24,532 nucleotides of DNA from JBEHWX01 sp048498995 (lineage in GTDB: Bacteria > Bacteroidota > Ignavibacteria > OLB7), in NCBI GenBank assembly GCA_048498995.1, contig JBEHWX010000092.1:1-24532 (forward strand), in the 5' to 3' direction. How positions within the stretch are numbered: the first letter of the stretch is position 1; every line of letters starts with the position of its first letter. The notes beneath the pieces were generated by a model. The model worked only from the letters and a program-made list of their open reading frames with translations, did not search any database and had not been told where the DNA came from. Position numbers and translations under genes: made by a program. Of this stretch, positions 14,214-21,223 are shown in pieces.

Positions 14214-15611
14214 GATGGTTTGAATCTGGGGTTTAGTCTTGTATGCTCGAAACTACTCCGTTCGACATTGCTTATAATGACGTTGACAAAAGCCAAGTGC
14301 GATAGCGGGCTGATTGCAAATCTGACATTGAGCCCGATCCAACCCGTGATGCCTCCATTGACTGTAGTGAATGCTGCAGAGGCCTCGAGCGTAAACACCA
14401 CGAGAACATTCTTGGCATGTTGGTCGATCCTTGCTAGTCGCTTTCCATTCTTCATAGTGACGCCGACAGAAGCCTCGAGCAAGTACCTTATTGGCACATC
14501 GGCTGCAGATTTTAGGCCGCGCGGAGTTTCGCTCGTCGACCTCTATGCAGTATGCGCGAATCTGCTCATATCGGGCGTGCTTTCTACTGAGATAAATAGT
14601 CGCATCGTCGTATAGATAGCGCATCCATTTGAGGGTAAGACGAGGGCCACCTACACCCAATTTGCAAACCACCCCGTTGCCCTTGTCGGTCCTGTAGATC
14701 GTCGGACGGATTCCGGTATCGCGGGTTAGAACGGCTGCCAAACCGGAGCAGAACTTCTTTGTTCCTAACAGGGACGCGGCGATCTTGGGTGAGACCTTTT
14801 GATTCCTCCGTAGATCCGAACTTTGGGGATACATTCCAAGTGTACCATCACCGTCGAAGTACCCACGTATGAAATGCTTCTGGAGGTCTGAGCGGAGCCA
14901 TCTGGGGTATGTCAGCTTGAGCGTTTTTCGCGGAATGCATCCTAACTCTTTGAGCCGATTCCACATGTGCTCGCTTGATACCTGTAGGCAAAACTGATTG
15001 AGTGTCCTGAATGCATATAATGGGTAGGTCGAATGTAGTAGTTCCTTGAATCTTTCTAGAATTTCCTTGTCCTTGGCATGGAGGTTTATTCTGATAGAAT
15101 GATTTTTGTCGGGCAGTAAGCAGCCGTCTGCGTATAGAAATCCAAGAAAATACGCCTTCTCTTCGGAATCAATCGAGTCGAAGAACGTCTCGTCGAATGT
15201 GCCGCGTTCGCGATAGGAATGAGGTGACCTGGACTGAATGTTGTGACGAGTTAGACAATTGAAGACTGTCGTGTACGATGTGCTGACCTGAGCCGCAACC
15301 TGAGACATCGTAAGGCCGCTTAGGTATAGTCGTACAATCTGCTTCTCCTGATCGATTGATAGTCGATTCCGCAGACTCGGCCGGTGAAGCTCGATGTTGT
15401 GTACTCTCAGGTATCTGCACACGGTTGTTATGCTGACTCCGAGTTGCTTGGCAATTGCGATGGAGCTAAAGCCTAATTGATAACTGTCGATAATCTTCTC
15501 GATAGTTTGGGCTTTGAGTGCGTTATGGGGACGCTTCGCCATCGTAGTCTGAGATCTGCTGCTGTTGGAGTGCACGGAGTGCCAGTTCCCACACTTGTAA
15601 CATGGGAATTT
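14214..15611. mobile_element. Low-GC island carrying a free-standing homing endonuclease gene
   Basis: Sampled 60-base lines inside give 40% (15061-15120) and 52% (14281-14340) G+C, against 67% for a bchD line (12241-12300). The change occurs just after the bchD stop and again just before the BNR gene stop, so the island fits exactly between two intact genes. No flanking direct repeat, tRNA, integrase or transposase was recognised. The whole island is essentially one gene plus 39 and 69 bp flanks. A 6-bp inverted repeat (TTCCCA 15586-15591, TGGGAA 15603-15608) lies at the right end. Transfer from a lower-GC source is inferred. Confidence 0.65.
14253..15542 (-). CDS. LAGLIDADG homing endonuclease with HTH and zinc-repeat domains
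   Basis: 429 aa from ATG 15542 (a GTG at 15575 would add 11 residues). Seen in order: a helix-turn-helix at about 14-47 (KQLGVSITTVCRYLRVHNI); a second at about 63-101 (QEKQIVRLYLSGLTMSQVAA, then TVFNCLTRHNI); and a monomeric LAGLIDADG core with motif 1 YFLGFLYADGC (131-141) and motif 2 FIRGYFDGDGTL (224-235), each with its acidic residue. Three C-terminal repeats follow with identical CX2C-X9-CX2H spacing: Cys346/349/359-His362, Cys376/379/389-His392 and Cys406/409/419-His422. These are exactly 30 residues apart and each has GFC or GLC and HY. The repeats are like the small zinc-binding units found in phage HNH endonucleases. It should cut a long DNA target and promote its own spread. It lies between intact genes rather than in an intein or intron. 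Confidence 0.88.
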   Translation of the reverse strand: MAKRPHNALKAQTIEKIIDSYQLGFSSIAIAKQLGVSITTVCRYLRVHNIELHRPSLRNRLSIDQEKQIVRLYLSGLTMSQVAAQVSTSYTTVFNCLTRHNIQSRSPHSYRERGTFDETFFDSIDSEEKAYFLGFLYADGCLLPDKNHSIRINLHAKDKEILERFKELLHSTYPLYAFRTLNQFCLQVSSEHMWNRLKELGCIPRKTLKLTYPRWLRSDLQKHFIRGYFDGDGTLGMYPQSSDLRRNQKVSPKIAASLLGTKKFCSGLAAVLTRDTGIRPTIYRTDKGNGVVCKLGVGGPRLTLKWMRYLYDDATIYLSRKHARYEQIRAYCIEVDERNSARPKICSRCANKVLARGFCRRHYEEWKATSKDRPTCQECSRGVYARGLCSIHYSQWRHHGLDRAQCQICNQPAIALGFCQRHYKQCRTE

Positions 15612-16628
15612 CTACCACGGCTTGGTCACCATCCTCCAGATCTGACTCCCCTCCAGCCCCGACGGGGCCCACGCCTCGCCATCGCGCCGGAAGATTCCCT
15701 CGCCGAACGTGCCGACGAGCATGCCGCCGTCGGCTAGCGGCGCCACCGCGTGCACGGTGCCGTCGGGAAGGCCGTCGGTCAGGTCGGTCCAGCCGCCACC
15801 GCCGGTCGTGTCGTGGCGCCAGATTCCACCATCCCCCGCGGCGAGGATCTCGCTTCTCGACGTGAGCGCCAGGTCGTAGATCTGCATCCGCGGGCATCCC
15901 CGCGCGAGCTCCGCGGCGGTCGCGCCCGGTTCGCCGACTCCCTCGCCGGAGGAAGCCTTCCCGGTGAGGAGTGGGCCGGTCCAGAGCGTCGGCCCGATCG
16001 CGCCGCCGAGCACCGCCCCCGCGTCACCCAACGCCAGAATCGCCCGGGTTCTCTTGAACGGAATCTCCTCGGTCGTGCTGAAGCTTCCGTCGCGCGAGAC
16101 GTAGAGCCGATCCTCGGTCAGCAGCGCCACGCCGGCGTCGCCGGCAAGCCGCGCGAGCCGGTAGCAGTAGGTCGAGTCGGGGCGTCCGCTCCCGGCCGGA
16201 CTCCAGCTGTCGCCGCCGTCGGTCGAGCGCCAGAGCCCGAACGCGGTCGCGGCCAGCACCGTGGCGGGATGCCGCTGGTCCACCATCACGTCGAGCACCT
16301 CGGTCATCCGCCAGTCGGTGACGATCTTCCAGGTCGCTCCGCCATCGGTGGAGCGGTGAACGCCGTTGCCCGCGGCGATGAAGAGTATCCGGCCGCGGGC
16401 GGAATCCACCGCGTCCATCGAATATGCCTTCAGGTTCTCCGGGCCCAGGTGCGTCCAGCTCCGGCCGAGATCGCGGCTGGCGAACAGCCCGCTCCGGAGC
16501 GTGCTCGAGCCGACCACGTACTTCTGGTTGCCGAGCACCAGCGCGTAGATCGTCTGCGCCGCGCCCCGCGTCGGGAGCAGCAGCAGCGGCAGCAGCGGGA
16601 GGAGAAGCCGCAGGGAGGCGCGGATCAT
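15612..16628 (-). CDS. Secreted BNR-repeat beta-propeller protein
   Basis: 338 aa, ATG 16628, overlapping the stop of the glycosidase-like gene by 4 bp (ATGA), which implies coupled translation. Seen: signal peptide (RASLRLLLPLLPLLLLPTRG, then AAQ) and Asp-box/BNR repeats GLFASRDLGRSWT, GVHRSTDGGATWK and GLWRSTDGGDSWS, each with the S-x-D-x-G-x-[ST]-W pattern. More degenerate blades follow up to IWRMVTKPW. This is a sialidase/VPS10/Ycf48-type propeller fold. Asp-boxes are structural, so enzymatic activity is not implied; sialidase catalytic Arg/Tyr residues were not identified. Location after a glycosidase and a symporter suggests a carbohydrate-related periplasmic or surface role. Confidence 0.82.
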   Translation of the reverse strand: MIRASLRLLLPLLPLLLLPTRGAAQTIYALVLGNQKYVVGSSTLRSGLFASRDLGRSWTHLGPENLKAYSMDAVDSARGRILFIAAGNGVHRSTDGGATWKIVTDWRMTEVLDVMVDQRHPATVLAATAFGLWRSTDGGDSWSPAGSGRPDSTYCYRLARLAGDAGVALLTEDRLYVSRDGSFSTTEEIPFKRTRAILALGDAGAVLGGAIGPTLWTGPLLTGKASSGEGVGEPGATAAELARGCPRMQIYDLALTSRSEILAAGDGGIWRHDTTGGGGWTDLTDGLPDGTVHAVAPLADGGMLVGTFGEGIFRRDGEAWAPSGLEGSQIWRMVTKPW

Positions 16629-18700
16629 GGGAGAAACTCCAGGCGATGGTTCGCCGCGAGTGGAAGGGGTATGCTCACCGTGCCGTCGATCATCTCGATC
16701 GGCGCGCCGTCCAGCCTGGCCGAGCCGAGGCCGGTCACCGACAGGCGGATCATGTGCCCGGTCAGGAGCAGGCGGTGATGCAGGCCGAGGAGCTTCGGCG
16801 CGATCGTGATCGCGTCATGATCCACCCTGACGCCGACGATATGCTTGGTCACCAGCAGGATGAATTGCGCCCATCCCCAGACGATGATGCCGATCGGCGG
16901 ATAGGGAGGGGAGACGCGCGGGCCGTAGTACTCGAACCATGTTCCTCCCGCCCCGGCCGCGTCGATCAGCCAGTCGATGGTCCGCTTCCCCCGGTCGATG
17001 AGGCCGGCCTCGAGCTCCGCCGCGGCCATGAACGCCGTGGCGAAGGCCCAGGGGCCGGGAGAATCGGGATCGGACTCCACGTTGTAGCGGGCGTAGCCCC
17101 CTTCGCCGGTCGGGCTCCAGAGCCGCTCCAGCCGCTCCATGGTCCGGAGCGCCACCGGACCCTTCGGGTCGATGACGCCGTAGACCAGCGCCAGCGCCTC
17201 GGAGGTGTCCGGCTCGCAGGGGCGGAGGGTCGTGTCGGCCGATGTCGGAACGTAGGGGCCGTAGTCGCCGTCACGGTAGCTTCGGTCGGGGCGCATCTTC
17301 CACTGCACTGATCCGTCGAGCAGCCGCCGGTGGACGAGCGCCCCCTCCTCGACGAGCGAGAGGGTCGGGTGGGTGGTAACCGCCTCCCGGATCCGCCGGG
17401 CCGCGGAGCTCCAGCGCTCGGCATGCTCCTGATAGCCGAGGGCGGCCGCCATCTCGGCCGCGCGGAAGAGGCCGACGGAGCAGTAGACCTGGTGCCCCAG
17501 CTCGAATCCCTCCTCAACGCCCATCCAGGGGAAGCGCTCCCAGAAATCCCGTCGGCTCCGGAGCAGGCCGCTCTCGTGCGTGAACTCCTCCCGCAGCGGA
17601 TAATCCGCGATCGCCGCTATCCGTTTCCAGTGGGAGTGCAGCAGCGATTCGTCGCCGCTCCATCGCCAGTAGTGCCAGATGGCGTCGAGCACCGCGCCGT
17701 TGCCGTTGAGCTCGGACATCTCTCCGCCGCGGAACCGGCTTGCCTCGGCGATCATCCCATCGATGCTCGACAGCCGGCGCAGGATGTTGGTGAGCACCTG
17801 GCGGGCGAGGGCGAACATGCCGGCGCTGGAGGCCGCGGTGGCCACCATCGACGCGTCCATTCCCCACTCGAAATCGTACTGCCAGATCGACGCGTCGAAC
17901 TTCCCGAGCTGCGAGACCGCCGCGCGGAGCGAGCGGCAGGAGGTCCGGTAGAGATCGGCGATCCGCTCGGCGCGCCGGCACTCCTCCTCCGGGATCGTCG
18001 GGCTCTGATCGTGGCTCTGGGCCGCGACGTCGAACGTGGCGTCCACCTCGATCTTCGGGAGCGAGAATCCCGGCGGATAGAGGGAGAACTCGTGCGTGCC
18101 GACCGCCTCGATGCCGTAGATGAACGACGCGCTCACCCGATCCGGCCTCGGCGTGGCGCGCACGGTCAGGAAGCGCTCGAACGCCCGCCCGGTCGGCACC
18201 GAGAAGAGGGAGATCGTGGTGTAGCCGGCCGCGTAGAGGAGGCACTGCTGCTGGACGCCGAATTCGTCGAACAGGAGCGGGTTGGCGTAGAGCGCCGCCA
18301 GAATATCTCCCTCGATCCCGTCGGCGACGAGCGTCACGTCGCGCACCAGCGTGGAGGTGCTGGTCTGGATGAAGAATCGCTCCACCACTTCCACGTCGCC
18401 GGCGTGCCAGCGGGCGATCACCGCCGGCTCCTCGGAATCATCCCAGGAGATATGGAGATCGTCGTGGCGCGGCTGGTGGCGCTCGCCGGCGATCGTCACG
18501 CCGAGCATCGTCCGGGCCAGCCCCAGCTCCGGGTGGAACAGGAGCGAGCCGTTCTTGCGCGACATCCGCTCCGGCTCGTAGAGGACCAGCCCGAGGGGGG
18601 AGAGCGCCGGATTCCGGCTCCATTGGATGATCGCCATCAGGCGGCCATCGCCGAGCATGAAGTAGTCGGTATCGGGGGCAAACGTCTGCAGGTCTGACAT
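16625..18700 (-). CDS. Cytoplasmic (alpha/alpha)6 glycoside hydrolase-like protein
   Basis: 691 aa, ATG 18700, with no signal peptide. The N-terminal part (about 1-245) is beta-rich, and the remainder is helical with conserved-looking blocks: IWQYDFEWGMDAS (272-284), ELNGNGAVLDAIWHYWRWSG (330-349), GVEEGFELGHQVYCSVGLFR (394-413), CEPDTSEALAL (495-505), SPGPWAFATAFMAAAELEAG (547-566) and GTWFEYYGP (586-594). This resembles the GH15 glucoamylase-like fold and other six-hairpin glycosidases. Candidate acidic residues are Glu278, Glu396/397 and Glu590, but I cannot say which are catalytic. It lies 60 bp after the symporter gene and overlaps the propeller gene, so it may process a sugar brought in by the symporter. 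The exact GH family is open. Confidence 0.72.
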   Translation of the reverse strand: MSDLQTFAPDTDYFMLGDGRLMAIIQWSRNPALSPLGLVLYEPERMSRKNGSLLFHPELGLARTMLGVTIAGERHQPRHDDLHISWDDSEEPAVIARWHAGDVEVVERFFIQTSTSTLVRDVTLVADGIEGDILAALYANPLLFDEFGVQQQCLLYAAGYTTISLFSVPTGRAFERFLTVRATPRPDRVSASFIYGIEAVGTHEFSLYPPGFSLPKIEVDATFDVAAQSHDQSPTIPEEECRRAERIADLYRTSCRSLRAAVSQLGKFDASIWQYDFEWGMDASMVATAASSAGMFALARQVLTNILRRLSSIDGMIAEASRFRGGEMSELNGNGAVLDAIWHYWRWSGDESLLHSHWKRIAAIADYPLREEFTHESGLLRSRRDFWERFPWMGVEEGFELGHQVYCSVGLFRAAEMAAALGYQEHAERWSSAARRIREAVTTHPTLSLVEEGALVHRRLLDGSVQWKMRPDRSYRDGDYGPYVPTSADTTLRPCEPDTSEALALVYGVIDPKGPVALRTMERLERLWSPTGEGGYARYNVESDPDSPGPWAFATAFMAAAELEAGLIDRGKRTIDWLIDAAGAGGTWFEYYGPRVSPPYPPIGIIVWGWAQFILLVTKHIVGVRVDHDAITIAPKLLGLHHRLLLTGHMIRLSVTGLGSARLDGAPIEMIDGTVSIPLPLAANHRLEFLP

Positions 18701-18760
18701 GACGCGATCAATCGGGTTCGGAAGAGGAGCGATCGGAAACGCCGCCGGCCGTCTCGTGGC

Positions 18761-20860
18761 CTATCCGGCCAGGAGGCGCGCCAGAAGCATGTAGAGTCCG
18801 ATCACGAGGAAGACGAAGAGGATGCAGGCGACCAGGCCGATCACGTCGATCCTGGTCAACCGCCAGAATTCCCAGTCGGTGCCGGGGAAGATCTTGTTCC
18901 GTTCCACCAGCGTCGGGTCGTCGATCTTCTCCCGCACCAGCCGGGCATCGAGCGCCGGGTCGGCCACCGCCGGAGTGTGGACCCGCGCATAGAAATCGCG
19001 CAGAACCTCCTCGGAGTTCCGTCGGGTTACCAGCGACAGCCCTATCAGCAGCAGAAACGGCACCGTCGCGTCGAACAGGAACGAGGCGGTCGAGATCGCC
19101 GGCCGCGACCAGCTCCGGAAATCGACCCCGAAACGGCTCAGGAGCCAGATCTGGGGACGGAACAGCCCGCTTCCCTCCATCACGCCGAGCGAATCGTTCC
19201 GCTTGACGCTCTCGAAGAAGATCGGCGCCGGGGCGATCCGGTCCCGCCTGGTGACGGCCGCGCCGACGGCCGGGGCCAGGCCGGAGCGCACATCCTCCTC
19301 GGAGGCGCGGCGCTGGCTGGTGACCACCCGCTCCTCGGTCTGCGCCGTCAGCGACGGATCGCGATTCCACTTCTCCACCTTCGGCACCACGTTCGGGAGG
19401 ATGATCGTGATGAAGATCGAGATGATCATCTGCGTGGCCACCGCCCGCGTGTTCAGCCGTCGCCAGAAATAGACCAGCCAGAAGGATGGGCCCACCACCG
19501 TTCCGACCGAGAGAATGTACTTGAACACCACCAGCAGCGAATCGAGCCGGTCGGCGAAATAGATCGAGCCGAGAAGGATCACCAGGACGATCACGCGCCC
19601 GATCAGCACCTGGCGCCGCTCCTGCAGGGAGGGGAAGATCGGCTGGACGATGTTCTTGATCACCGCCGCCGATGCGTCCAGCGAGATCGTGGCGTTGCCG
19701 TCCATGTTGGCCGAGAAGATCGCCGCGATCATCAGGCCGATCGCCCCCACGCCGAGCAGGTCCCGGGTCATGAAGCCCCAGACGTTGGTGGCGTCGGTGA
19801 CCTGGTTGCTGTACAGGCCGAGCGCCAGCAGGCCGGTGAAGGCCCAGCCGATCATCAGGAAGCGCTTGGCCACCGCCCCGGAGACGAAGCCGACCCGCGC
19901 GGCCAGATCATCCTTCGGCGAGCCTCCCAGGGTGAAGTTCTTCGGCGCGTTCACCACCAGGTTCAGCAGCGCGAAGCTCGCCACGAAGTACCAGGTGTAG
20001 TCGCTGTCGGCCGAGGTGCCGAAGAGCTGGAACAGTCCGGGGGCGACCTTTCCCCTGAGCCCGTCGAGTCCGCCGATGGCCGCCAGGGCGGTCGGCAGCA
20101 GCGCCAGGGAGAGGAAGAGGATCAGCAGACCCTGCACCACGTCGATGATCGCGATGGCGAAGAGGCCGCCGAGCACCGTGTAGCCGGCGATCAGCAGCGC
20201 GTAGATCACATAGAAGAGCTTCAGGTCCAGCTCGGAGACGAACGCCTTCAGCTCCCCCCGCTTTTCCCTCTCCTGAAGCGCATTCAACGTTGAGCGCTGG
20301 GCACTGTCGAGTGTCGCGAAGTCCAGTTTCTTGAGCCGCTGGAGCTCCCGGAAGGAGCTCACGCTCTCCCGCTCGGCGGCGGTATAGGCGGTCGGGGGCT
20401 TCACCATCACCGCCTGGAGGGTCTTGCCGGTCAGCAGATAGCCGAACGAGTTGGCGTAGATCGCGATCGCCACCAGGACCGCGGCGTAGAGGCCGGCCAG
20501 GAACCGGCTCTCGAACCGGTGCAGGTACATGTCGCCGGGGCCGATGTACCGGGCGCGGCGCTGCAGGGCGGCGATGAACCACTGAAACGGGGTATGGAAC
20601 AGGACCAGGTTCTGAAACCAGACCCCCTGGAGCCCCTGACGGTAGACCTCGCTGGTCACGCTGGCCACCTGGCCGGCGTCGGTCATGTTCCCGAAGTTGA
20701 GAAACGCCATCAGAATCCGCCCGAACGACCTCCCTCCCTGATAGAAATCGCGGGTATCGCGCACTCTCCGGCGCGCCCAGAGGCCGATGGCGATCATCGC
20801 CAGGAAGTAGAGGAGGATGACGAGCCAGTCGACGGGGTGAAGTCCGAGCATCCGGTTCAT
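18761..20860 (-). CDS. Sodium:solute symporter (SSS family)
   Basis: 699 aa, ATG 20860. Seen: N-terminal TM helix DWLVILLYFLAMIAIGLWAR, DFYQGGRSFGRILMAFLNFG, and a helix at GLYAAVLVAIAIYANSFGYL. Conserved later helices are YALLIAGYTVLGGLFAIAII and DVVQGLLILFLSLALLPTAL, with about thirteen or more membrane segments in all. FSANMDGNATISLDASAAVI sits where SSS proteins coordinate Na+ and solute. A soluble stretch of about 110 residues with Arg/Glu/Ser-rich sequence interrupts the late helices, so the protein is longer than the usual 500-600. It is the first gene of a minus-strand operon with a glycosidase-like protein and a propeller protein, suggesting a sugar substrate. The solute is not determined. 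Confidence 0.9.
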   Translation of the reverse strand: MNRMLGLHPVDWLVILLYFLAMIAIGLWARRRVRDTRDFYQGGRSFGRILMAFLNFGNMTDAGQVASVTSEVYRQGLQGVWFQNLVLFHTPFQWFIAALQRRARYIGPGDMYLHRFESRFLAGLYAAVLVAIAIYANSFGYLLTGKTLQAVMVKPPTAYTAAERESVSSFRELQRLKKLDFATLDSAQRSTLNALQEREKRGELKAFVSELDLKLFYVIYALLIAGYTVLGGLFAIAIIDVVQGLLILFLSLALLPTALAAIGGLDGLRGKVAPGLFQLFGTSADSDYTWYFVASFALLNLVVNAPKNFTLGGSPKDDLAARVGFVSGAVAKRFLMIGWAFTGLLALGLYSNQVTDATNVWGFMTRDLLGVGAIGLMIAAIFSANMDGNATISLDASAAVIKNIVQPIFPSLQERRQVLIGRVIVLVILLGSIYFADRLDSLLVVFKYILSVGTVVGPSFWLVYFWRRLNTRAVATQMIISIFITIILPNVVPKVEKWNRDPSLTAQTEERVVTSQRRASEEDVRSGLAPAVGAAVTRRDRIAPAPIFFESVKRNDSLGVMEGSGLFRPQIWLLSRFGVDFRSWSRPAISTASFLFDATVPFLLLIGLSLVTRRNSEEVLRDFYARVHTPAVADPALDARLVREKIDDPTLVERNKIFPGTDWEFWRLTRIDVIGLVACILFVFLVIGLYMLLARLLAG

Positions 20861-20892
20861 GGCGTTGAGGAAGGTCGATCCCCCCGAACGGG

Positions 20893-20918
20893 GGTGAAAA
20901 AAAGTTTCACCGAAGATA
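20893..20918. promoter_or_regulatory. Operator-like inverted repeat beside the symporter operon -7 box
   Basis: A 19-bp perfect inverted repeat, GGTGAAA-N5-TTTCACC (20893-20911), follows directly a minus-strand box TATCTTC (20912-20918). Transcription towards the symporter would start at about 20905, inside the repeat, so a bound repressor would block it. A neighbouring CCCCC-GAAC-GGGGG repeat (20881-20894) would form a hairpin in the leader. The regulator is not in the window. A local sugar-responsive repressor of LacI or GntR type is possible, but nothing seen identifies it. Confidence 0.5.
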
Positions 20919-20943
20919 AAGAACTGTATTCCGACGGGAACTT

Positions 20944-20974
20944 TTTGGCGCGGACCGGGTTCTTCTTACGTATG
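20944..20974 (+). promoter_or_regulatory. Bacteroidota-type promoter candidate for the giant secreted protein
   Basis: TTTG at 20944-20947 and TACGTATG at 20967-20974, separated by 19 nt, match the Bacteroidota consensus TTTG-N19-TAnnTTTG with a single mismatch in the -7 box. Transcription would start near 20980 and give a leader of about 245 nt before the ATG at 21224. The consensus is known for the group; use in this organism is inferred. Confidence 0.4.
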
Positions 20975-21223
20975 CTTCTTGAAACTTGCTATAAGCTGCG
21001 ATTCTAACTGAAAAGCGAGCTTTCGAGAACTACCCTTCCCGCCTGCCTCGTTCCTGGCCGATCGGACCGGACGCCGATCACCCATGCCGGGAGTCCGATG
21101 CCCTGGTCGACCATGCGCCGAGAGCCTCCTTCACCCCGAGGAGCCGTCGCGTGCGTCGGCTTCCGTTGTCGTGTCGAGTGTCTTCCTAACCCATAATCCT
21201 CAACCCACAATATGAGGGAGCAC

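Larger units (their letters stand above)
20861..21223. other. Divergent intergenic region between symporter and giant secreted protein
   Basis: 363 bp with no gene I can support. Small frames here are overlaps of the other strand's real genes or have no start or homology. It contains an inverted-repeat operator candidate (20893-20911), a CCCCC-N4-GGGGG hairpin (20881-20894), boxes for divergent promoters, and a GC-rich stretch from about 21030 that would be the long leader of the plus-strand gene. I found no riboswitch or RNA gene. Confidence 0.7.

Noticed and set aside
14253..15542. Intein or group I intron carrying the homing endonuclease
   Set aside because: Neither bchD nor the propeller gene is interrupted, and no splicing domains or intron core were seen.
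15586..15608. Terminator of the propeller gene
   Set aside because: TTCCCA and TGGGAA form only a 6-bp stem with an 11-nt loop and no T tract, so it is too weak to call.
18977..20293. 438-codon open frame on the plus strand
   Set aside because: Antisense of the symporter gene, whose membrane helices and family motifs are clear.
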